A stretch of DNA of 64,000 nucleotides from Camellia lanceoleosa. Taxonomy: Eukaryota; Streptophyta; Magnoliopsida; Ericales; Theaceae. The notes under the pieces were generated by a model, which did not search any database, was not told the DNA's origin, and worked only from the letters and a program-made list of their open reading frames with translations. Shown in pieces: positions 50,166 to 59,554 of the stretch (positions within the stretch are counted from its first letter, which is position 1; every line of letters starts with the position of its first letter). Position numbers and translations under genes: made by a program. The stretch covers positions 139,192,223 to 139,256,222 of the forward strand of contig CM045761.1 of assembly GCA_025200525.1 (NCBI GenBank), read 5' to 3'.

Positions 50166-50514
50166 TTTTTTTCCTTTTCATACTTTTAACATATTTTAAA
50201 TGGTAATAAAAATACATAACATGCTTGAAAACATTAATATAGTTGCCTTACTTGCTTCAAAATATTGACATAAGTGCATAACATGTACAGAAGTACTACT
50301 ACTCACAAAGTGTACGTCTGTTGGTTACGTCGTTCCGTAGAGTGTGCCCTACTGCACATCCAAATTCACACATTAGTTCATTTCTTCCATCAAATTTCTT
50401 TTTGATTCGCTTTACTTCGGAGGAATTAATCATCATCAAAAAGGCATCAAATATATATTTCAACAACATTAGAGAACTCTACACGCAAAACGGAGCAACT
50501 CGTCTTTTTCTACA

Positions 50515-50660
50515 TGTACCACACGTGCGGCGGCTAGTCTCGCACGTGCGGCCCGCACGTGCTTTTTAAGCAAAACAGAAGCCCCCTTTTTCCTCTTCTC
50601 CGACGCGTGCACAACCCCATGCGTGCGGCGATTGGCTTCCGCACGTGCGGCGATTCTACC
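50515..50660. repeat. CACGTGCGG motif cluster
   Basis: About six GCACGTGCGG or close variants lie within 145 bases, some containing the G-box core CACGTG. The block occupies the position that CTCGAGCG motifs occupy in the related LTR at 1487-3862. Confidence 0.55.
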
Positions 50661-51839
50661 TTTTCAGTCCAAATTTTGTTACAAAATGTAGTTCTTTGGG
50701 GGTGTTTAAAAGGCCTTAAATTGGAACTTTTAAACACTAAATCATGGTTCAAAAACATGTAATTAGAGTGCAACATATCATAATTTATAAGCTATGCATC
50801 ACCATATTCAACTTCATTCACACATAACCTAACTTTCACCTTTGTAGGTACTAGAACTTGAGTATCATAAATCACATATACATAGGAGCTTATTCAAGTC
50901 ACAACCCTCTAAATTCCGTTTTTAAACCAAGTTCTTCATTGTTATCAAAACATTTCACAATACATAATTTATCTTTCCATGAATTCAACATGAGCAATCA
51001 TAATATAGGACATAAATCATAACAACCCTTCTTCACAATTGAAAGGATAATTCTCATGTATACTAAATTTCACATACCTTAAGTTTGAGCTCCTAATTTA
51101 ACCTCAATTCCTTCCCTTGTTTCACCTTGTCTTTGTTCTCCTTTTCCTCTTCTTATCAACCCTTAATCTCTCCAAATGATGTCTCACATTTTTTATCAAA
51201 GCTCCATAAGACTTATATATATATATTCCTAACTAATGGCATATAAGACAAAAATGAATCGTTTAATCATTCCAAAATTAAAATTCCGCGAACATGCTTA
51301 ATATTACTTAAAAATTATGCTGATCATGAATATATTATCAATTTCAGATAATTAAGCTGTTAAGGCTTCCAATTTCTAATTCAACTGTTTTAGTGGTGAC
51401 AGATAGTTTTCTTAAGAAACAGATAGGCATCTATAAACATGGATTTCTTTTGCTTAATCAAACTTTTTCATGGACTTTTACCGCAAACATTTTAAAAGCA
51501 CAAAACAAGGGCTGAAAATATATCAAAGGCATGGACGAGGGTCGGGTCGTTACAGGTTCGGTTCGAACCACGGTTTTTTCATAAAATTCATTAACCGAAC
51601 CGTTTTTACGGTTCTCATATTTCTTAATCCGAAACCGAACCAATTCTTAATAGAACCGAACCAAACCGTATGATTCGGTCTGGTTCGGTCCGGATTACCG
51701 GTTTGAACGGATTTTTGAACAGCCCTACTCTCATTAGTTTAGTATTTGAGTCATTTTTCTTCTCTCAGAAACCACCCTCATTCTTCATTTGTGTTTTGGG
51801 GGATTTGTAAAATGAAAGCTCAAATTTTGAAAATGATGT

Positions 51840-52378
51840 TGTGGGGACATATGTTTTGAGTGCCAACACGTGGCCAAGGTGACGCCGAAGTGTCAGCCGA
51901 GGTGCCACGTGTCCTGGTCATGACGCTGAGGTGATCTCAGATTAGCCGAGGTTATCTCCGAAGATATTGGAATCCGGGATAAGCGGATGAGGGACAAGAG
52001 TCCTAGGTTGAAAGAGGATTTCAGTTTGGGTAAGGATAAGACTTTTAGGGAGTTTATCCCAATCCTACTGGGAGTTCAAGATTAGCAAAAATCCTAAGTC
52101 AATTGAATTTAGGCTTCTATTGGGATTAGGTAAGTGTTGGCTATAAAAGAGAAGCACCCTCATGGGTCTAAGGTATATTTTTTATAATCTGAATAGTGAA
52201 TTAAGCACTTTTGCTATCTTTGAGAGATAACTGACTTGATCGTCGGAGTGCCCCCGGGTGGACGAACCACCATCGGAATCCCTTCTTTCTGTTGTAGGTT
52301 GTTCGGGCTTAATCTATTCTGTTAGTGTTCTCCAGTTGAGTACTAGCCTAGTAGTGTGGTCAGAAATTCATGCACACA
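51840..52378 (+). repeat. 5' LTR of the full-length element
   Basis: It starts TGTGGGGACATATGTTTTGA and ends ATTCATGCACACA. It contains CACGTG at 51867-51872 and 51906-51911 and TATAAAA at 52142-52148. At 539 bp it is slightly shorter than the 3' LTR because the latter carries an internal duplication. Confidence 0.93.
52142..52148 (+). promoter_or_regulatory. LTR TATA box
   Basis: TATAAAA is followed by GAGAAGCACC. It is at the same place in the 3' LTR (63307-63313) and in the minus-strand LTRs upstream. With two G-box cores 240-280 bases upstream this looks like a complete Pol II promoter. Confidence 0.6.
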
Positions 52379-52380
52379 AT

Positions 52381-52399
52381 TTGGCATCGTCTGTGGGAA
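52381..52399 (+). other. Primer binding site, mutated
   Basis: TTGGCATCGTCTGTGGGAA lies two bases after the 5' LTR. The non-autonomous element has GGCGCCG where this copy has GGCATCG, so two CG/CC transitions have damaged the site. Confidence 0.7.
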
Positions 52400-52413
52400 A
52401 GAAAAGAGAATAG

Positions 52414-54215
52414 ATGGCCAGCGACGGACAGAAGGGGAAGATTGGGAACGATATCCCTACTGGGAGTACTAAACAAGTTGACCCTAACATAGAGGAAGAT
52501 GGTTGCAACGAGGAGACTCAGGACCAGAATCACGGAAAGAAAGACGTCGGCCAGCAAGGCGACATACCAAAGAAATCGAACCGAAGCGAGTATTACAATG
52601 AGGACGACCTCCAGGTATGGAAAGATAGATGCCTGCGGAAGGACGAAGAGATGAAGGGGATGGCGAACAAATTGGCGGACCTACAAACGATCGTCAATTT
52701 CATGATGTAAAACAATGTCATGCAACCACTATTCCTGCTGCAAGACACGCCGATTCCAGCAGCCAAGAACAATGCCCAGAAGGGAGGGCAGAAAACAGTC
52801 CCTGTAGCCCCCCAGCACACTAGGACCAAGGAACACTCTCACCGGCCTTCCAGGGAGGTCAGGCGAGGAGAGTCAATGAAAGGAGATTTGAGGAGGACGC
52901 ATCATACCAAAGAGGCTGACCCCAAAGAACGTCGGCATGTTCAGGGAAAGGAACTCTGTTTCGACGCAACTAACAGAGAGAAGTCCAAGAGGACGCATAA
53001 TGACACCGGAAGCAGCTCATCGAAAAGGTTGAAATCCGGAGATAGTCGAGCTCCTGGACGGACAAAGGAGGATCTGAGGGATTACCTCCAGAGGAAGTAA
53101 CAAAATGCCGAGGTAACCTCTCCAGTCAAGCCGAGAACGACGTTTTCGATAGAGTTGGAAACATTTGAAGCCCCGAAAAGGTTTAGCATACCGAGATTCC
53201 AGATGTACGACGGTAAGTCAGACCCCAACTTTCACGTCGGCTTGTACCTGAACTCGATGGCACTATACACCGGGAACGAGCCGTTGCTCTACAAAGTGTT
53301 CCCCTTGTCCTTCGGGGAAATTGCATCGGACTAGTTTCACAAGTTGTCGAAAGGAACTGTGAAAACCTGGGAAGGCCTGGCCGAGATGTTTGTGGCTAGG
53401 TTTGTGACAAACAAGCTACAACCATTAAGGGTGGACTCCCTGATGGCTCTGAGAATCAGTGAGGATGAAAGCCTAAGGGCCTATGTTAAAAGGTACAATG
53501 ATGTATTCAACCGGATACCAGAATGCAACCAAGAGGTGGCGGTCGTGTCTTTTAAGAACAGCCTAAAAGATGATTGTCTGCTTCAAAAATCATTAGCAAA
53601 AACATTGCCAAAAAGTATGGAGGAATTAATGGCTAGAATAGAGAAGTATGCCAGGGTCGAGGAAGACACGCCGGGGGCAAAGGCGTCGAAGCAAGAGAAG
53701 GGAAACGGCTCGCCGAAGCGACGCCGAGGTAATGGCTAGAGCAATAAGCAAGAGACAGGATTAAGGGCTGCGCAGGCAATCACAACTGTATTTCGAATCC
53801 CAATTTACAAAGTCCTGGAGAAAATCCGAAGTCAACCCTATTATAGAGCACCAGCAAGGGTGCCAAGCAAATTTATGAGAAGAAGCCTTGGCAAGCACTG
53901 TGCTTACCACAATGAAGCTGGGCATCTGACTCAGGGATGCAGAGCCCTAAAAGCACATCTAGAAGACCTGGTAAGGCAAGGTCATCTAAGGGACCTTATA
54001 GACGAGGCCAAAACAAGGGAAGAGCAAGCAAGACTGCCTCAGGCACCGGCAGCACTGCCTCCTCCAGCACCACAGCTGCAGGTAGACGGACCTCGGGTGA
54101 TCAATGTGATTCACTCGAAGGTCAATGAGAACGAAATACGTGGGGAGACACAGAAGGTGAAACACCTACAACATGTGTACCAGGTTAGGCAGAAAAGACC
54201 TAGGGCAGACGAATG
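52414..54215 (+). pseudogene. gag (retrotransposon capsid protein), broken
   Basis: One reading frame begins MASDGQKGKIGNDIPTGS. The capsid-like retrotransposon gag domain includes WEGLAEMFVARFVTNKLQP and ESLRAYVKRYNDVFNRI at about 53370-53515. A degenerate zinc-knuckle-like motif, CAYHNEAGHLTQGCRAL, follows at 53899-53949. Stops interrupt the frame at about 52708, 53098, 53332 and 53737. The stop at 53332 stands where TGG (Trp) is expected. The product would form the virus-like particle that packages element RNA. Confidence 0.85.
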
Positions 54216-54219
54216 CCAG

Positions 54220-54560
54220 GGACCAGTGGTGTCCTTTACTAAAGACGATCTAGAGATGGTGCAGCATCCACACAACGATGCCTTTGTAGTATCCCTCCAA
54301 GTTGGGGAGTGCCAAGTGAAGCGCATCTTAATTGACCAAGGCAGCTCTTATGACATCATGTATGTCAGATGTTACAAGGAGCTTGGTTTTCACCAAGATG
54401 ACCTGGAGCGGTCCAATGGCCCAATGGTTGGGTTCAATGGAACGCCGACATGGCCCCTGGGAGCAGTAAGTTTAGAGGTACAAGCTGGTACCAAGAAGAT
54501 AAAAATTAAGTTCACAGTAATAGACACTCCCTCCCCTTATAATGTTATCTTGTGAAGGCC
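54220..54560 (+). pseudogene. Aspartic protease domain, broken
   Basis: The frame continues from gag. The catalytic motif is ILIDQGSSYDIMY at about 54328-54366, a DxG form common in this lineage, and VIDTPSPYNVIL lies near the end. A TGA at about 54553 stands where the conserved ILGRPWL segment needs a glycine codon. The enzyme would cleave the Gag-Pol polyprotein. Confidence 0.85.
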
Positions 54561-54569
54561 CTGGCTGCA

Positions 54570-55590
54570 TACAATGGGGGATGTTCCCTCAACATTGTAC
54601 CAGTTGTTGCGAGTCCCAACAGAGTATGGAATTGAGGAGGTCAGAGGGGATCAAGTACAGGCAAAGAATTACTCCATGGCAGCAATGAAGTCCACCTGCA
54701 CCATACGAGAAGTAGGACCAGTAGAGATTGAAGATGAGGACATGGAAGTTCTGGAGGACGTCGGCAAACAGCCAGTCGAGAAGAGTGAGGAAGCCCTGAA
54801 GAAAGTCTTTGTCCAACAAGGGGATGAAGAGCACTACTTCCTTCTCGGCTCGGGCTTGGCTGAGGAAGGGGAAAAAGAGCTAGAGGCATTCTTAAGAGCA
54901 AACATTAAAGTGTTTGCCTGGACGCCGTACGAGATGCTTGGCATTGACCCCGAGGTCACATGCCATAAACTGAACGTGGATAGGTCGGCTAAACCAGTCA
55001 TCCAGCAAGCAAGAAGGCTGACGTTAATGCATGTCGAGGTAGTAGAAAAATAAGTGGATAAACTTCTAGAGGCTAGGGCCATTCGAGAGGTAAATTACCT
55101 GACATAGTTATCAAACACGGTGGTTGTAAAAAAAAAGAATAGGAAGTGGAGAGTCTGTGTGGACTTCACCAGCCTGAACAAGGCTTGTCCCAAAGACAGT
55201 TTCCCACTACCCAAGATCGATCAATTGGTGGATGCCACTTCAGGGCATGGAAGGATGAGCATCTTGGATGCATACATGGGGCACCACCAGATAGTTATGT
55301 ACCCCCCAGATGAGGAGAAGACTGCATTTATCACCCGAAAAGGGCTGTATTGCTATAGAGTGATGCCTTTTGGGTTGAAAAATGCAGGAGCAACTTACTA
55401 GAGGTTGGTAACCAAGATGTTCAAACATCTAATTGGCAGAACAGTAGAGGTATACATAACTGACATGGTCATGAAGACCAAGGAACTTGAGGATCATCTG
55501 GAAGACTTGAAGGCAGTATTTGACATCCTCAGAACACATCGGCTCTGACTCAATTCATCGAAGTGTGTATTTGGAGTTGGGTCTGGTAAG
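54570..55590 (+). pseudogene. Reverse transcriptase domain, catalytic site lost
   Basis: The same frame gives WRVCVDFTSLNKACPKDSFP (from about 55147), AFITRKGLYCYRVMPFGLKN (about 55327) and then VYITDMVMKTKE. The expected YIDDM box reads YITDM (about 55450-55464), so one catalytic aspartate is gone. Stops lie at 55051, 55105, 55399 and about 55547. Those at 55105 (TGG to TAG), 55399 (CAG to TAG) and 55547 (CGA to TGA) are single transitions from the expected residues. Confidence 0.88.
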
Positions 55591-55593
55591 TTC

Positions 55594-56275
55594 TTGGGGT
55601 ATTTAGTTACCAGAAGGGGCATTGAGGCCAGCCCGGATCAGATCATGGCCATCTTAGAATTGAAGAGCCTAACATTGGCAAAGCAAGTGCAGATGTTGAC
55701 TGGAAGGGCTGCAGCCCTGAATAGATTCATAAGTAAAAGCTCTGACAAGTGTAAACCTTTTTTCAACTTAGTGAAGAAAGCCACAGACTACTTATGGACA
55801 GAAAAGTACGAAGTCGCCTTGGACGACTTGAAGAAGTATTTGACCACAGCTCCAGTCCTCTCAAATCCAGTGCCTGGAGAGGAGCTGTTCTTATACTTGG
55901 CAGTTTCAGAACATGCAGTAAGTGCAGTAGTGATTAGAAAGGAAAAGGGAGAGCAAAGGGTAGTTTACTACGTGAGTAAAACCCTAGCAGATGCAGAGAG
56001 CAGATACCTACCCTTGGAAAAGTTAACACTGGCTTTAGTATTGGCTTCCAAGAAGCTGAATCATTACTTTCAAGCCCACAAAATTGTGGTGTTAACTGAG
56101 CATCATTTGAAGTCCCTGCTGCAAAGAAGGAGATCCAGTGCAGCCAGAATAGGGCAAGCGTGGCCTTGGGCCAATATGACTTGGAGTTCAGACCTAGAAC
56201 AGCAATCAAAGGCCAAGTTTTGGCCGACTTTGTGGCTAAGTTCACACCAGGTGCCATCACACATCGGGCTCCGTT
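55594..56275 (+). pseudogene. First RNase H domain, frameshifted
   Basis: The frame reads FLGYLVTRRGIEASPDQIMA (connection domain) and then LFLYLAVSEHAVSAVVIRKE and SRYLPLEKLTLALVLASKKL, the RNase H fold used to degrade the RNA strand of the hybrid. The expected LTDHPL motif is LTEHHL. After about 56120 the conserved sequence (GQYDLEFRPRTAIKGQVLAD) continues in a different frame, so a frameshift lies between 56120 and 56170. Confidence 0.85.
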
Positions 56276-56369
56276 GAGCCGAGGTGTACGATGTCCAGGT
56301 GAACAAGGAGAAACCTAACTAGGGACAGCTGAACAAAGGAAGAAAGAGAAACTCAGGCCCTGCAGTATT

Positions 56370-56770
56370 TACATCGGCGACTCCTTCCGACTGTTTGTTG
56401 ATAGGAGTTCAAACCGCAAGGAGCGAGGGCATGGGTAGTGCTAGTATCTCCAGATGAGCAGATACGGGAACAATCCATCCGTTTGGGGTTTAAGGTCTCA
56501 AACAATGAAGCAGAGTATGAAGCACTAATCACAGGACTAAAACTGGCAGTAGCAATGGAAGCTGACGAGGTAATAGTCTTCTGTGACTCACAGCTTATTG
56601 TCAACCAGGCAACGGGCGAATTCGTAGCCCGTGATGAAAAGATGTCGGTATATGCGAAGGAGGTGGGCAGACTGATAGCTTTATTCCAGAATTGCCGACT
56701 ACAGCAGGTTAGCCGAGATGACAACAGCCATGCCGATGCCTTGGCCAACCTGACTAGTGCAATGAAACCT
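56370..56770 (+). pseudogene. Second (archaeal-type) RNase H domain
   Basis: LFVDRSSNRK (about 56388-56418) stands for the usual LFVDGSSN start. After a one-base shift near 56420, the frame AWVVLVSPDEQIREQS, NNEAEYEALITGLKLA, VFCDSQLIVNQATGEF and DDNSHADALANL follows. The D, E, D and D residues of an archaeal-type RNase H are present. Possession of this extra domain before integrase is a hallmark of the Tat lineage. Confidence 0.88.
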
Positions 56771-56779
56771 AGAGAGGCA

Positions 56780-58108
56780 AGGACGATAATGGTGGACTAC
56801 TTATCGGGCCCAAGTATAGAACCACTGAACACAGAGCATGAAGCAATGTGTGTGGAGATGGGACCAAGTTGGATGGACGCAATAATAGTATTCCTTAAAG
56901 AGGGAAAACTACCAGATGACCATAGAGAAGCACACAAGATCAGACTGAAGTCGGCAAGATTCAGTCTGACAGCAGAGGGACATCTCTACAAAAGATCTTT
57001 CACTGGACCCTTTTTGATGTGTGTACATCCTTCACAAGTTGAAGACTTCTTGTATGAGATACATGTAGGAGTATGTGGAAGCCACACTGGGGGTAGGTCA
57101 CTTGCTCATAGGGCCATTACTCAAGGGTACTTGTGGCCCTATATGCAGAAAGATGCTAAAGCCTATGTCAGAAAATGTGAGAAGTGCCAGAGGTTTGCAC
57201 CTTTGATACATCAACCAGCAGCAGACTTGAACCCAGTATCCAGCCCTTGGCCATTTGCCCAATGGGGCATGGATCCTGTTGGACAACTACCTCAAGCAAC
57301 TGGACAAAGGAAGTACCTACTAGTGGCAACAGATTACTTCACCAAGTGGGTGGAAGTTGAACCTCTTGCAAAGATTCGAGATGTTGATGTGAAGAGCTTC
57401 ATATGGAAGAACATCATCACCAGGTTTGGGATCCCAAGGGCAATAGTAGCAGATAATGGTACACAGTTTGACAGTAAGCTAATCAAGAGCTTCTGCGCAA
57501 AGTACAAAATCAAGAACTACTATTCCACTCCAAGCTTCCCTCAGAGCAATGGACAAATAGAAGCATCTAACAAAACCATCTTGGATAGGATTAAGAAGAG
57601 GCTGGAAGTAGCTAAGAGAAGGTGGGTGGATGAGCTACCCAGTGTACTCTGGCCATATCGGACCACGCCGAGAAGATCAACTGGGGAATTCCCATTTGCC
57701 ATGGCTTTTGGCACGGAGGTAGTGATCCCGTTAGAGGTCGGCATCCCAGGGATCAGAACACAAGGAGTGGAGAATGGGACTAATGATGCATTCTTAGCCC
57801 GAGATCTGGATCTACTAGAGAAAAGAAGGGAGAAAGCAGCAATTCAGCTGGGGGCATACCAGCAGCAGCTTGCTAAAGCTTATAATAGGAAGGTCAACCC
57901 ATGAGAGTTCCAAGTTGGGGACCTTGTCTTGAGAAAGGTCGTCGGCAACAAAAAGGATCCCAGAGAGGGCAAGCTTGGCCCAAACTGGGAGGGACCCTAT
58001 AGAATCATCTCGGTCATAGGCAATGGGGCATATCGGCTTGAAGACAGTGAAGGCAAAGAGTTGCCAAGACCCTGGAATACTTGCAATCTGAAGTTTTTCT
58101 ATCATTAG
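56780..58108 (+). pseudogene. Integrase, nearly intact
   Basis: The open frame from 56438 runs to a stop at 57902. The HHCC zinc-binding part is HVGVCGSHTG ... CEKCQRFA. The catalytic core has GMDPVGQLP, VADNGTQFDS and NGQIEASNKT, so the D, D and E residues are all present. After the TGA, where CGA (Arg) would fit, the frame continues with EFQVGDLVLRKV and the GPY/F-type motif GPNWEGPYRI up to a natural stop at about 58108. There is no chromodomain. Confidence 0.92.
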
Positions 58109-58205
58109 ATTTTCTTGTTTTTAAAGTTTCTTGTTATTAATTGAAGTAATAATAAAGTTTTAGCATGATTTTTACATTTATGTAATATGATTGACCAGTT
58201 ACTTA

Positions 58206-58668
58206 GGCGATGTTTCTTAGTGAAACATGACAAATAACTTAGACTTATTATATGGCAAAGTTGAATTATACTTGCATATAATAGAGTTAAACTAAGTTGG
58301 CGATGTTTCTAAGTGAAACATGACGAATAACTTAGACTTATTATATGGCAGGGTTGAATTATACTTGCATATAATAGAGTTGAACTAAGTTGGCAATGTT
58401 TCTTAGTGAAACATGACGAATAACTTAGACTTATTATATGGCAGAGTTGAATTATACTTGCATATAATAGAGTTGAACTAAGTTGGCGATGTTTCTTAGT
58501 GAAACGTGATGAATAACTTAGACTTATTATATGGCAGAGTTGAATTATACTTGCATATAATAGAGTTGAACTAAGTTGGCGATGTTTCTGATTGAAACAT
58601 GATGAATAACTTAGACTTATTATATGGCAAAGTTTCTACTTGCATATAATAGAGTTGAACTAAGTTGA
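58206..58668. repeat. 93-bp tandem repeat, about 5 copies
   Basis: GGCGATGTTTCTTAGTGAAA recurs at 58206, 58299, 58392, 58485 and 58578, a 93-base period with few substitutions. The last copy is shortened. It lies just after the pol stop. Confidence 0.92.
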
Positions 58669-58839
58669 ATTAACAGGGAGACCGAGGTTGATGACCTTGG
58701 CCATCCTCTGTTTGAATCTGATATCGGCGACAAGATTAATGCCACATACATAATGAGAACCCAAGTAGAACTTAGGTTCACATTAGGGGGCAGAGAGCTG
58801 GAGAATGATGCTTGGGGGTTGGAATTTACAAGCTAAGAT

Positions 58840-59240
58840 TAGTTTAACTCTTGTTGAAGTTTAAAATTTACAAGTTGAAGTTAAACCGAGGTTATGTTTA
58901 ACACTTGTTGAAATTTGAAATTTACAAGTTAAAATTAAACCGAGGTCGTGTTTAACACTTGTTGAAATTTTAAGAAAAATTTACAAGTCAAAGTTAAGCC
59001 AAGGTTATGATTAAAAGAAGATTGGTTTAACACTTGTTGAAATTTTGAGAAAAATTTACAAGTTAAGCCAAGGTTGTATTGAAAGAAGTACTTATGTGCT
59101 TGCCGAGATTACCGTGTTGCCAAGACTTGGAAGAAATTTGAAGATAGAAATCTTGTCAAAGAAAAGTGGCAGGTTTTATGTAAACACTTGTGAAAATATT
59201 CTTTACAATATTTGCAAGTGTTAAGCCGAGGACAGGATAA
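58840..59240. repeat. ACACTTGTTGAAATTT repeats
   Basis: Phrases TTTAACACTTGTTGAAATTT plus ACAAGTTAAA-TTAAACCGAGGT recur four or five times at 50-75 base spacing. They are the reverse complement of the core of the 55-bp array in the non-autonomous element, at the equivalent map position. Confidence 0.8.
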
Positions 59241-59554
59241 ACAGTTAGTGGGTATAACCGAGGTGTTACACATCGAGAAGATTACACAGTTAAGGTGTGC
59301 GTTGAAGACATGCAAATTATTCTAAGTATGGAATCATACAAGACAGTAAAGAAAGGGCATACATCCAAGCATTCAGAAGAAATACAAAAAGAAAGTTGTA
59401 CTTGCATTCAGATAAGGAAGTTCAAACACAAAGAGGCACTTTGGCCTGACATTGAAGAGTAAATTGTTTGGATTACAAAAGTGGCACGTCGGCCAAATTA
59501 AAGCTTACATTGTTTCAAAAGAAAGAAAAAGTACAAGAAGTAAAAGAAACTAGA

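Larger units (their letters stand above)
49317..51554 (+). mobile_element. Solo LTR inserted in the MITE
   Basis: It starts TGTCACACCCCAAACC and ends GGGTCGGGTCGTTACA, with GGTTC on both sides (49312-49316 and 51555-51559). At 2,238 bp it resembles the solo LTR at 1487-3862 in ends, size and internal layout. AAGCCCTTG phrases repeat at 49945-50160. It has no primer site or coding region. Confidence 0.8.
48934..51727. mobile_element. hAT-type MITE split by an LTR insertion
   Basis: The left end TAGGGGTGTACACGG and the right end, reverse complemented TAGGGCTGTTCAAA, are hAT-like. CTCTCATT is repeated exactly on both sides (48926-48933 and 51728-51735). Arms rich in GGTTCGGTTC and GAACCGAACC (48950-49100 and 51555-51715) make a foldback structure. 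The LTR at 49317-51554 sits inside. Removing it and one target copy leaves a MITE of about 551 bp. Confidence 0.85.

Noticed and set aside
54111..57744. Minus-strand ORFs opposite gag-pol
   Set aside because: They are shadows of the clearly recognisable protease, RT, RNase H and integrase on the plus strand.
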